Assembly (NCBI RefSeq): GCF_051014445.1
Contig: NW_027488365.1
Coordinates: 3,224,001-3,288,000 of the forward strand
Source of the DNA: Colletes latitarsis
Lineage: Eukaryota > Arthropoda > Insecta > Hymenoptera > Colletidae
DNA length: 64,000 nt
Direction: 5' to 3'
A program made the position numbers and the translations under genes. Positions 14,601 to 27,800 of this stretch are shown in pieces (within the stretch, counting starts at the first letter, position 1; each line of letters opens with the position of its first letter). Under the pieces are notes generated by a model. That model was given only the letters and a program-made list of their open reading frames with translations. It made no database searches and was not told the DNA's origin.

Positions 14601-17070
14601 GAGGATAACGCATGTTAGGTCTAGGTTAGGCCTGGGATTTTCACTCACCAGACTCATACTTTCGCACACTTCACATACTCGTTGAACAGATCCCGGGTTA
14701 TTTTCTGGTTCGGATCACGTAGTAATGTGGTACCACACTGATACAGTCAATTAAACCTGGTTTCCATCAATATTTTAGAGGATAACGCATGTTATGTGTA
14801 GGTTAGGCCTGGGATTTGCCCTCATCAGGCTCATACTTTCGCATATTTCTAATACTTCATGGCTAGATCCTGGGCTCTTTCTGGATTGGATCACGTATTA
14901 ATGTTGTACCACACTGAAACAGTCCATTAAACCTGGTTTCGATCAATATTTTTGAGGATAACACATGTTAGGTCTAGGTTAGGTCTGGGATTTGCTCTCA
15001 TCAGGCTCATTCTTTCGCATATTTCTCATACTTGATGGCTAGATCCTGAGCTTTTTCTGGATTGGATCACTTAGTAATGTAGAACCACACTGAAACAGTA
15101 AATTAACTCTGGTTTCGATCACTATTTTAGAGGATAACGCATGTTAGGTCTGGGATAGGTCTGGGATTTTCACTCATCAGACTCATACTTTCGCATTCTT
15201 CTCATACTTGTTGAACGGATCCTGTGTTCTTTCAGGTTTGGATCACGTAGTAATGTGGTACCACACTGAAACATTCAATTAAACCTGGTCTTGATAAATA
15301 TTTTAGACGATAACGCATGCTAGGTCTAGGTTAGGTCTGGGTTATGCCCTCGTCAGGGTCATACTTTCGCAGTTTTAACATACATGTTGACCTCATCGAG
15401 GGTTTTTTCTGCTTTGGATCACGTAGTAAAGTGGTGCCACACTAAAACTGTCAATTAAACCTGGTTTCTATCAATATTTTAGGGGATAACGCAAGTTATG
15501 ACTGGGATAGGTCTGTGGATTTGCCCTCATCAGGCTCATACTGTCGCATTTTTCACATTCGAGTTGAACAGATCCTGGGTTTTTTCTGGCTTGGATCACC
15601 TAGTAATGTGGGACCACACTGAGACAGTCCATTAAACCTGGTTTCGATCAATATTTTAGAGAATAATTCATGTTAGGTCCAGGTTATTTCTGGGATTTGC
15701 TCTCATCAGGCTCGTACTTTCGCACACTTCACATACTCCTTAACAAGATCCTGGGTTTTTTTCTGGTTTGGATCACGTAGTAATGTGGTACCACACTGAA
15801 ACAGTCCATTAAACCTGGTTTCGATGAATATTTTAGATGATAACGCATGTTAGGTCTGGGATAGGTCTAGAATTTGCCCTCATCCGGCTCATACTTTCGC
15901 ATATTTTTCATACTTGATGGCTAGATCCTGGGCTTTTTCTAGATTGGATCACGTAGTAATGTAGTACCACACTGATACAGTCGATTAACCCTGGTTTCGA
16001 TCGATATTTTAGAAGATAACGCATGTTAGGTCTAGGATAGGCCTGGGATTTGCCCTCATCAGACACATAATTTCGCATTCTTTACGTACTTGTTGAACAG
16101 CTCCTGGCGTTTTTTCTGGTTTGGATCACGTAGTAGTGTGGTACCGCACCGAAACAGTCAATTAAACCAGGTTTCGATCAATATTTTAGAGGATAACGCA
16201 AGTTAGGTCTGGGACAGGTCTGGGATTTGCCCTCATCAGACTCATACTTTCGCACACTTGTCATACTCGTTGACAAGATCCTGGGTTTTTTTCTGGTTTG
16301 GATCACGTAGTAATGTTGTACCACACTGAAACAGTCGATTAAAACTGGTTTCGATCAATATTTTAGATGATAACGCAAGTTAGGTCTGGGATAAGTCTGG
16401 GATTCGCCCTCATCAGCCTCATACTTTCGCGTTTTTCACATACTTGTTGAACAGATCCTCGGTTTTTTCTGGTTTGGATCACGTAGTAATGTGGTACGAC
16501 ACTGAAACAGTCCATTAAACCTGGTTTCGATGAATATTTTAGAGGTTAACGCATGTTAGGTCTGGGATAGGTCTAGGATTTGCCCTCAACAGGCTCATAC
16601 TTTCGCATATTTTTCATACTTCATGGCTAGATCCTGGGCTTTTTCTGGTTTGGATCACGTAGTAATGTGGTACCACACGGAAACAGTCCATTAATCCTGG
16701 TTCCATCGATATTTTAGAAGATAACGCATGTTAGGTCTAGGATAGGCCTGGGATTTGCCCTCATCAGACACATAATTTCGCATTCTTTACGTACTTGTTG
16801 AACAGCTACTGGGTTTTTTTCTGGTTTGGATCTCGTAGTAATGTGGTACCACACTGAAACTGTTGATTAAACCTGGTCTCGATCAATATTTTTGAGGATA
16901 ACGCATGTTAGGTCTAGGTTAGGCCTGGGATTTGCCCTCATCAGGGTCATACTTTCGCAGTTTTAACATACATGTTGACCTGATCGACGGTTTTTTCTGC
17001 TTTGGATCGCGTAGTAAAGTGGTACCACACTGAAACAGTCCATTAAACCTGGTTTCGATCAATATTTTAG
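8620..17070. repeat. Displaced duplication at about 6.17 kb
   Basis: Parts of 8620-10720 recur at about 14790-17070 with a constant offset of 6166 bp (35 monomers). Checked anchors are the rare variants CCTGAGCTTTTTCTGG (8881 against 15047) and GTCCAGGTTATTTCTGG (9511 against 15677). Inside the copies some monomers have been swapped; around 15315 the monomer is of a different type from its partner near 9151. A five-monomer duplication (offset 881, anchors 13551 and 14432) lies in the same area. Confidence 0.65.
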
Positions 17071-20000
17071 CGGATAACGCATGTTAGGCCCGGGTTAGGT
17101 CTAGGATTTGCCCTCTTCAGACCCATACTTTCGCATTCTTCACATACTTGTTGTACAGATCCTGGCTTTTTTTCTGGTTTGCATCACGTAGTAATGTGGT
17201 ACCACACTGAAACAGTCCATCAAAACCTGGTTTCGATCAATATTTTAGCGGATAACGCATGTTATGTCTAGGTTAGGCCTGGGATTTGCCCTCATTAGGC
17301 TCATACTTTCGCATATTTCTCATACTTGATGGCTAGATCCTGGGCTTTTTCTGGATTGGATCACGTACTAATGTGGTACCACACTGAAACAGTCCATTAG
17401 ACCTGGTTTCGATCAATATTTTAGAGAATAACGCATGTTATGTCTAGGTTGGGCCTGGGATTTGCCCTCGTCAGACACATACTTTCGCATTCTCCACATA
17501 CTTGTTGAACAGATCCTGGGTTTTTTCTGGTTTGGATCACGTAGTAATGTGGTACCACACTGAAACAGTCCATTAAACCTGGTTTCGGTCAATATTTTAG
17601 AGAATAACGCATGTTAGGTCTTGGTTAGGTCTGGGATTTGCCCTAATCAGGCTCATAATTTCGCATATTTCTCATACTTCCTGGCTAGATCCTGGGCTCT
17701 TTCTGGATTGGATCACGTAGTAATGTGGTACCACACTGAAACAGTCCATTAAACCTGGTTTGGATCATTATTTTAGAGAATAACGCATGTTATGTCAAGG
17801 TTGGGCTTGTGATTTGCCCTCATCAGACTCATACTTGCGCATTCTTCACATACTTGTTGAACAGATCCTGGGTTTTTTCTGGTTTGGATCACGTAGTAAT
17901 GTGGTACCACACTGAAACAGTTGATTAATCCTGGTTTGGATCATTAGTTTAGAGAATAACTCATGTTAGGTCTGGGTTAGGTCTAGGATTTGCCCCCAGC
18001 AGGCTCATACTTTCGCATATTTCTCATACTTGATGGCTAGATCCTGGGCTTTTTCTGGATTGGATCACGCAGTAATGTGGTACCACACTGAAACAGTCCA
18101 TCAAAACCTTGTTTCGATCAATATTTTAGCGGATAACGCATGTTATGTCTAGGTTAGGCCGGGGATTTGCCCTCATCAGGCTCATACTTTCGCATATTTC
18201 TCATACTTGATGGCTAGATCCTGAGCTTTTTCTGGATTGGATCACGTACTAATGTGGTACCACACTGAAACAGTCCATTAGACCTGGTTTCGATCAATAT
18301 TTTAGAGAATAACGCATGTTATGTCTAGGTTAGGCCTGGGATTTGCCCTCATCAGGCTCATACTTTCGCATATTTCTCATATTTGTTGAACAGATCCCTG
18401 GCTTTTTCTGGTTTGGATCACGTAGTGAAGAGGTACCACACTGAAACAGACGATTAATCCTGGTCTCGGTCAATATTTTATAGGATAACGCAAGTTCGGT
18501 CTGGGATAGGTCTGGGATTTGCCCTCATCAGGTCGTATTTTCGCATATTTCTCATAGTTGTTGAACAGATCCTGGGTTTTTTCTGGTTTGGATCACGTAG
18601 TAATGTGGTACCACACTGAAACAGTCCATTAAACCTGGTTTCCATCAATATTTTGGAGGACAACGCAAGTTAGGTCTGGGATAGGTCTGGGATTTGCCGT
18701 CGTCAGGGTCATGCTTTCGCATTTTTAACATACTTGTTGATCAGATCCAGGGTTTTTCTGGTTTGGATCACGTAGTAAAGTGGTACCACACTGAAACAGT
18801 CGATTAATCCTATTCTCGATCAATATTTTAGAGGATAACTCATGCTAGGTCTAGGTTAGGCCTGAGATTTGCCCTCATCAGACCCATACTTTCGCATTCT
18901 TCACATACTTGTTGAACAGATCCTGGGTTATTTCTGGTTTGGATCACCTAGTAAAGTGGTACCACACTGAAACAGTCGATTAATCCTGGTCACGATCAAC
19001 ATTTTAGAGGATAACGCCGGTTAGGACTCGGTTAGGTCTGGGATTTGCCCTTCTCAGGCTCATACTTTCGCATATTCCTCATACTTGATGGCCATATTCT
19101 GGGCTTTTTCTGGTTTGTATCACGTAGTAAAGTGGTGCCACACGGAAACAGTCCATGAAACCTAGTCTCGGTTAATATTTTAAAGGATATCGCATGTTAG
19201 GTCCGGGTTAGGTCTAGGATTTGCCCTCTTCAGACCCATACTTTCGCATTCTTCACATACTTGTTGTACAGATCCTGGGTTTTTTTCTGGTTTGCATCAC
19301 GTAGTAATGTGGTACCACACTGAAACAGTCCATCAAAACCTGGTTTCGATCAATATTTTAGCGGATAACGCATGTTATGTCTAGGTTAGGCCTGGGATTT
19401 GCCCTCATTAGGCTCATACTTTCGCATATTTCTCATACTTGATGGCTAGATCCGGGGCTTTTTCTGGATTGGATCACGTACTAATGTGGTACCACACTGA
19501 AACAGTCCATTAGACCTGGTTTCGATCAATATTATAGAGAATAACGCATGTTATGTCTAGGTTGGGCCTGGGATTTGCCCTCGTCAGACTCATACTTGCG
19601 CATTCTTCGCATACTTGTTGAACAGATCCTGGGTTTTTTCTGGTTTGGATCACGTAGTAATGTGGTACCACACTGAAAAAGTGCATTAAACCTGGTTTCG
19701 ATCAATATTTTAGCGGATAACGCATGTTATGTCTAGGTTAGGCCTGGGATTTGCCCTCATCAGGCTCATACTTTCGCGTTTTTCACATACTTGTTGAACA
19801 AATCCCTGGCTTATTCTCGTTTGGATCATGTACTAATGTGGTACCACACTGAAACAGTCCATTAAACCTGGTTTGGATCATTATTTTTGAGAATAACGCA
19901 TGTTATGTCTAGGTTGGGCCTGGGATTTGCCCTCATCAGACTCATACTTGCGCATTCTTCACATACTTGTTGAACAGATTCTGGGCTTTTTCTGGTTTGA

Positions 20001-20580
20001 TCCCGTAGTAATGTGGTACCACACAGAAACGGTCCATTAAACCTGGTGTCGATGAATATTTTAGAGGATAACGCATGTTATGTCTAGGTTAGGTCTGGGA
20101 TTTGCCCTCATCAGACTCATACTTTCGCATATTTCTCAAACTTGTTGGCCAGATTCTGTGCATTCACTGGTTTGGACACGTAGTAATGTGGTACCACACT
20201 GAAACAGTCGATTAAACCTGGTTTCGATCAATATTTTAGAGGATAACGCATGTTATGTCTAGGTTGGGCCTGGGATTTGCCCTCATCAGGCTCATAGTTT
20301 CGCGTTTTTCACATACTTGTAGAACAGATCCTGGGTTTTTTTCTGGTTTGGATCACGTAGTAATGTGGTACGACACTGAAACAGTCCATTACACCTGGTT
20401 TCCATCAATATTTTGGAGGACAACGCAAGTTAGGTCTGGGATAGGTCTGGGATTTGCCCTCATCAGGGTCATGCTTTCGCATTTTTAACATACTTGTTGA
20501 ACAGATCCAGGGTTTTTCTGGTTTGGATCACGTAGTAAAGTGGTACCACACTGAAACAGTCGATTAATCCTGGTATCGAA
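17050..20580. repeat. Satellite transition zone
   Basis: This stretch mixes outer-type monomers with forms typical of the central domain, such as CAGACCCATACTTTCGC and GTTATGTCTAGGTT. It contains a displaced duplicate: the run beginning at about 17082 (CTCTTCAGACCCATAC, a rare variant) recurs at about 19195, an offset of 2113 bp or 12 monomers. Both limits are approximate and based on reading monomer variants by eye. Confidence 0.55.
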
Positions 20581-21079
20581 CAATATTTTGGAGGATGACT
20601 CATGCTAGGTCTAGGCTAGGCCGGGGATTTGCCCTCATCAGACCCATACTTTCGCATTCTTCACATACTTGTTGAACAGATCCAGGGTTTTTCTGGTTTG
20701 GATCACGTAGTAAAGTGGTACCACACTGAAACAGTCGATTAATCCTGGTCTCGATCAATATTTTAGTGGGTAACTCATGCTAGGTCTAGGTTAGGCCTGT
20801 GATTTGCCCTCATCAGTCTCATACTTTCGCATATTTCTCAAACTTGTTGGCCAGATTCTGTGCTTTCACTGGTTTGGACACGTAGTAATGTGGTACCACA
20901 CTGAAACAGTCGATTAAACCTGGTTTCGATCAATATTTTAGAGGATAACGTAAGTTATGTCTGGGATAGGTCTGGGAATTGCCCACATCAGGCTTATACT
21001 TTCGCATATCTCTCATACTTGTTGGCCAGCTCCTGGGTTTTTTCTGGATTGGATCACGTAGTTATGTGGTATCACACTG

Positions 21080-22010
21080 AAACAGTCAGTTAAACCTGGA
21101 TACAACCAATATTTCACAGGATAACGCATGTTAGGTCTGCGTTAGGTCTAGGATTTGCCCTCATCTGGCTCATACCTTCGCATTCTTCACATGCTTGTTG
21201 AACAGATCCTAGGTTTTTCTGGTTTGGATCACGTAGTAATGTGGTACCACACTGAAACAGTCAGTTAAACCTGGTTTCGATCAATATTTTTGATGATAAC
21301 GCATGTTAGGTTTGGGTTAGGGCTAGGATTTGCCCTCATCAGACCCATACTTTCGCATTCTTCACATACTTGTTGAACAGATCCTGTATTATTTCTGGTT
21401 TGGATCACGTAGTAAAGTGGTACCACACTGAAACAGTCGATTAATCCTGGTCTCGAACAATATTTTAGAGGATGACTCATGCTAGGTCTAGGCTAGGCCT
21501 GGGATTTGCCCTCATCAGACCCATACTTTCGCATTCTTCACATACTGGTGGAACAGATCCTGGGTTATTTCTGGTTTGGATCACGTGGTAAAGTGGTACC
21601 ACACTGAAACAGTCAGTTAAACCTGGATACAACCAATATTTCAGAGGATAACGCATTTTAGGTCTGCGTTAGGTCTAGGATTTGCCCTCATCTGGCTCAT
21701 ACCTTCGCATTCTTCACATGCTTGTTGAACAGATCCTAGGTTTTTCTGGTTTGGATCACGTAGTAATGTGGTACCACACTGAAACAGTCAGTTAAACCTG
21801 GTTTCGATCAATATTTTTGATGATAACGCATGTTAGGTTTGGGTTAGGGCTAGGATTTGCCCTCATCAGACCCATACTTTCGCATTCTTCACATACTTGT
21901 TGAACAGATCCTGTATTATTTCTGGTTTGGATCACGTAGTAAAGTGGTACCACACTGAAACAGTCGATTAATCCTGGTCTCGAACAATATGTTAGAGGAT
22001 AACTCATGCT
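21080..22010. repeat. Three-monomer tandem higher-order repeat
   Basis: The block that starts near 21080 with the rare CTGGATACAACCAATATTTC monomer recurs 527 bp later, from about 21607. The second copy extends only to about 22010. Offset 527 is three monomers. Confidence 0.75.
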
Positions 22011-22080
22011 AGGTCTAGGTTAGGCCTGGGATTTGCCCTCATCAGACCCATACTTTCGCATTCATCACATACTTGTTGAA

Positions 22081-24800
22081 CAGGTCCTGGGTTATTTCTG
22101 GTTTGGATCACGTAGTAAAGTGGTACCACACTGAAACTGTCGCTTAGTCCTGGTCTCGAACAATGTTTTAGAGGATAACTCATGCTAGGTCTAGGTTAGG
22201 CCTGGGATTTGCCCTCATCAGACCCATACTTTCGCATTCATCACATACTTGTTCAACAGATTCTGGGTTATTTCTGGCTTGGATCAGGTGGTAATGTTGT
22301 ACCACACAGAGACAGACGATTAAACCTGGTTGCGATCAATATTGTAGAGGATAACTCATGTTTGGCCTAGGTTAGGCCCCGGATTTGCCCCCATCAGACC
22401 CATACTTTCGCATTCATCACATACTTGTTGAACAGGTCCTGGGTTATTTCTGGTTTGGATCACGTAGTAAAGTGGTACCACACTGAAACAGTCGCTTAAT
22501 CCTGGTCTCGACAATATTTTAGAGGATAACGCCGGTTAGGACTCGGTTAGGTCTGGGATTTGCCTTCATCAGGGTCATGCTTTCGCATTTTTAACATACC
22601 TGTTGAACAGATCCAGGGTTTTTCTGGTTTGGATCACGTAGTAAAGTGGTACCACACTGAAACAGTCGATTAATCCTGGTCTCGAACAATATTTTAGAGG
22701 ATAACTCATGCTAGGTCTAGGCTAGGCCTGGGATTTGCCCTCATCAGACCCATACTTTCGCATTCTTCACATACTTGTTGAACAGATCCTAGGTTTTTCT
22801 GGTTTGGATCACGTAGTAATGTGGTACCACACTGAAACAGTCAGTTAAACCTGGTTTCGATGAATATTTTTGATGATAACGCATGTTAGGTTTGGGTTAG
22901 GGCTAGGATTTGCCCTCATCAGACCCATACTTTCGCATTCTTCACATACTTGTTGAACAGATCCTGTATTATTTCTGGTTTGGATCAGGTAGTAATGTGG
23001 TACCACACTGAAACTGTCGCTTAATCCTGGTCTCGAACAATATTTTAGAGGATAACTCATGCTAGGTCTAAGTTAGGCCTGGGATTTGCCCTCATCAGAC
23101 CCATACTTTCACATTCATCACATACTTGTTCAACAGATCCTGGGTTATTTCTGGTTTGGATCAGGCAGTAATGTGGTACCACACTGAAACAGTCGACTAA
23201 TCCTGGTCTCGAACAATGTTTTAGAGGATAACTCATGCTAGGTCTAAGTTAGGCCTGGGATTTGCCCTCATCAGACCCATACTTTCGCATTCATCACATA
23301 CTTGTTCAACAGATCCTGGGTTATTTCTGGGTTGGATCAGGTAGTAATGTGGTACCACACTGAAACAGTCCATTAAACCTGGTTTGGATCATTATTTTTG
23401 AGAATAACGCATGTTATGTCTAGGTTGGGCCTGGGATTTGCCCTCATCAGACTCATACTTGCGCATTCTTCACATACTTGTTGAACAGATTCTGGGCTTT
23501 TTCTGGTTTGATCCCGTAGTAATGTGGTACCACACAGAAACGGTCCATTAAACCTGGTGTCGATGAATATTTTAGAGGATAACGCATGTTATGTCTAGGT
23601 TAGGTCTGGGATTTGCCCTCATCAGACTCATAGTTTCGCGTTTTTCACATACTTGTTGAACAGGTCCTGGGTTATTTCTGGTTTGGATCACGTAGTAAAG
23701 TGGTACCACACTGAAACTGTCGCTTAGACCTGGTCTCGAACAATGTTTTAGAGGATAACTCATGCTAGGTCTAGGTTAGGCCTGGGATTTGCTCTCATCA
23801 GACCCATACTTTCGCATTCATCACATACTTGTTCAACAGATTCTGGGTTATTTCTGGCTTGGATCAGGTGGTAATGTGGTACCACACAGAGACAGACGAT
23901 TAAACCTGGTTGCGATCAATATTGTAGAGGATAACTCATGTTTGGCCTAGGTTAGGCCCCGGATTTGCCCCCATCAGACCCATACTTTCGCATTCATCAC
24001 ATACTTGTTGAACAGGTCCTGGGTTATTTCTGGTTTGGATCACGTAGTAAAGTGGTACCACACTGAAACAGTCGCTTAATCCTGGTCTCGACAATATTTT
24101 AGAGGATAACGCCGGTTAGGACTCGGTTAGGTCTGGGATTTGCCTTCATCAGGGTCATGCTTTCGCATTTTTAACATACCTGTTGAACAGATCCAGGGTT
24201 TTTCTGGTTTGGATCACGTAGTAAAGTGGTACCACACTGAAACAGTCGATTAATCCTGGTCTCGAACAATATTTTAGAGGATAACTCATGCTAGGTCTAG
24301 GCTAGGCCTGGGATTTGCCCTCATCAGACCCATACTTTCGCATTCTTCACATACTTGTTGAACAGATCCTAGGTTTTTCTGGTTTGGATCACGTAGTAAT
24401 GTGGTACCACACTGAAACAGTCAGTTAAACCTGGTTTCGATGAATATTTTTGATGATAACGCATGTTAGGTTTGGGTTAGGGCTAGGATTTGCCCTCATC
24501 AGACCCATACTTTCGCATTCTTCACATACTTGTTGAACAGATCCTGTATTATTTCTGGTTTGGATCAGGTAGTAATGTGGTACCACACTGAAACTGTCGC
24601 TTAATCCTGGTCTCGAACAATATTTTAGAGGATAACTCATGCTAGGTCTAAGTTAGGCCTGGCATTTGCCCTCATCAGACCCATACTTTCACATTCATCA
24701 CATACTTGTTCAATAGATCCTGGGTTATTTCTGGTTTGGATCAGGCAGTAATGTGGTACCACACTGAAACAGTCGAGTAATCCTGGTCTCGAACAATATG
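22081..24800. repeat. Nine-monomer tandem higher-order repeat
   Basis: Positions 22081-23660 (1580 bp, nine monomers) are followed directly by a second, partial copy from 23661 to about 24790. Shared private variants include GCTTGGATCAGGTGG, GGTTGCGATCAATATTG and TAGGCCCCGGATTTG, all at the same 1580-bp offset. The copies differ at scattered single bases. Confidence 0.8.
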
Positions 24801-27800
24801 TTAGAGGATAACTCATGCTAGGTCTAGCTTAGGCCTGGGATTTGCCCTCATCAGACCCATACTTTCGCATTCATCACATACTTGTTGAACAGGTCCTGGG
24901 TTATTTCTGGTTTGGATCACGTAGTAAAGTGGTACCACACTGAAACTGTCGCTTAATCCTGGTCTCGAACAATGTTTTAGAGGATAACTCATGCTAGGTC
25001 TAAGTTAGGCCTGGGATTTGCCCTCATCAGACCCATACTTTCGCATTCATCACATACTTGTTCAACAGATCCTGGGTTATTTCTGGGTTGGATCAGGTAG
25101 TAATGTGGTACCACACAGAGACAGACGATTAAACCTGGTTTCGATCAATATTGTAGAGGATAACTCATGTTTGGCCTAGGTTAGGCCTGGGATTTGCCCC
25201 CATCAGACCCATACTTTCGCATTCATCACATACTTGTTGAACAGGTCCTGGGTTACTTCTGGATTGGAACACGTAGTAATGTGGTACCACGCTGAAACAG
25301 TCCATTAAACTTAGTTTCGATCAATATTTTAGAGGATAACGCATGTTAGGTCTAGATTAGGCCTGGGATTTGCCCTCATCAGGGTCATACTTTCGCATAT
25401 CTCTTATACTTGATGGCCAGATCCTGGGCTTTTTCTGGATTGGATCACGTAGTAATGTGGTACCACACTGAAACATTCAATTAAACCTGGTCTTGATAAA
25501 TATTTTAGAGGATAACGCATTTTAGGTCTGGGATAGGTCTGGGATTTGCCCTCATCAGGCTCATAGTTTCACGTTTTTCACATACTTGTTGAACAGATCC
25601 TGGGTTATTTCTGGTTTGGATCACGTAGTAAAGTGGTACCACACTGAAACAGTCGCTTAATCCTGGTCTCGACAATATTTTAGAGGATAACGCCGGTTAG
25701 GACTCGGTTAGGTCTGGGATTTGCCTTCATCAGGGTCATGCTTTCGCATTTTTAACATACCTGTTGAACAGATCCAGGGTTTTTTCTGGTTTGGATCACG
25801 TAGTAATGTGGTACCACACTGAAACAGTCCATTAAACCTGGTTTCCATCAATATCTTAAAGAATAACGCATGTTAGGTCATGGTTAGGTCTGGGATTTGT
25901 CCCCATTAGGGTCATACTTTCGCATATTTCACATACTTGAGAACAGATCCTGGGTTTTTCTGGTTTGTATCACGTAGTAATGTGGTACCACACTGAAACA
26001 GTCCATTAAACTTGGTTTCCATCAATATTTTAGAGGACAACGCAAGTTAGGTCTGGGATAGGTCTGGGATTTGCCCTCATCAGGGTCATGCTTTCGCACT
26101 TTTAACATACTTGTTGAACAGATCCTGGGTTATTCCGGTTTGGATCACGTAGTAATGTGGTACCACACTGAAACAGTCCATTAAACCTAGTTTCGATCAA
26201 TATTTTAGAGGATAACGCATGTTAGGTCTACATTAGGCCTGGGATTTGCCCTCATCAGGGTCATACTTTCGCGTTTTTCACATACTTGCTGAGCAAATCC
26301 CTGGCTTATTCTGGTTTGGATCATGTGCTAATGTGGTACCCCACTGAAACAGTCCATTAGACATGGTTTCGATCAATATTTTAGAGAATAACGCATGTTA
26401 TGTCTAGGTTGGGCCTGGGATTTGCCCTCGTCAGACTCATACTTGCGCATTCTTCACATACTTGTTGAACAGATCCTGGGTTATTTCTGGTTTGTATCAG
26501 GTAGTAATGTGGTACCACACAGTGACAGTCGATTAAACCTGGTTTCGATCAATATTGTAGAGGATAACTCATGTTAGGCCTAGGTTAAGCCTGGGATTTG
26601 CCCTCATCAGACCCATACTTTCGGATTCATCACATACTTGTTGAACAGATCCTGGGTTATTTCTGGTTTGGATCAGGTAGTAATGTGGTACCACACTGAA
26701 ACAGTCAATTAAACCTGGTCACGATCAACATTTTAGAGGATAACGCCGGTTAGGACTCGGTTAGGTGTGGGATTTGCCCTCATCAGGCTCATACTTTCGC
26801 ATATTTCTCATACTTGATAGCAAGATCCGTTGCTTTTTCTGGATTGGATCACATAGTGATGTAGTACCACACTGAATCAGTCAATTATACCAGGTCTCGA
26901 TCTATATTTTAGAGGATAACGCATGTTAGGTCTGGGTTCGGTCCAGGATTTGCCCGCATCAGGCTTATACTTTCGCATATCTCTCATACTTGTTGGCCAG
27001 CTCCTGGGTTTTTTCTGGATTGGATCACGTAGTTATGTGGTATCACACTGAAACAGTCAGTTAAACCTGGATACAACCAATATTTCAGAGGATAACGCAT
27101 GTTAGGTCTGCGTTAGGTCTAGGATTTGCCCTCATCTGGCTCATACCTTCGCATTCTTCACATGCTTGTTGAACAGATCCTAGGTTTTTCTGGTTTGGAT
27201 CACGTAGTAATGTGGCACCACACTGAAACAGTCAGTTAAACCTGGTTTCGATCAATATTTTTGATGATAACGCATGTTAGGTTTGGGCTAGGGCTAGGAT
27301 TTGCCCTAATCAGACCCATACTTTCGCATTCTTCACATACTTGTTGAACAGATCCTGTATTATTTCTGGGTTGGATCACGTAGTAAAGTGGTACCACACT
27401 GAAACATTCGATTAATCCTGGTCTCGAACAATATTTTAGAGGATGACTCATGCTAGGTCTAGGCTAGGCCTGGGATTTGCCCTCATCAGACCCATACTTT
27501 CGCATTCTTCACATACTTGTGGAACAGATCCTGGGTTATTTCTGGTTTGGATCACGTAGTAAAGTGGTACCACACTGAAACAGTCAGTTAAACCTGGATA
27601 CAACCAATATTTCAGAGGATAACGCATGTTAGGTCTGCGTTAGGTCTAGGATTTGCCCTCATCTGGCTCATACCTTCGCATTCTTCACATGCTTGTTGAA
27701 CAGATCCTGGGTTTTTTTCTGGTTTTCATCACGTAGTAATGTGGTACCACACTGAAACAGTCCATCAAAACCTGGTTTCGATCAATATTTTAGCGGATAA

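Larger units (their letters stand above)
1..17050. repeat. Satellite outer domain, left
   Basis: Monomers here mostly carry the better-preserved telomere-like dimer (TTAGGTCTGGG followed by a second copy starting TTAGG or ATAGG). They mix several variable modules: a CATATTTCTCATACTTGATGG type, a CATTCTTCACATACTTG type, a CGTTTTTCACATACTTG type and a CAGTTTTAACATACATG type. Neighbouring monomers often differ from each other, but blocks of several monomers recur at a distance. Similar monomers return to the right of 49710, which makes this look like an older outer layer. The right boundary is approximate. Confidence 0.75.
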
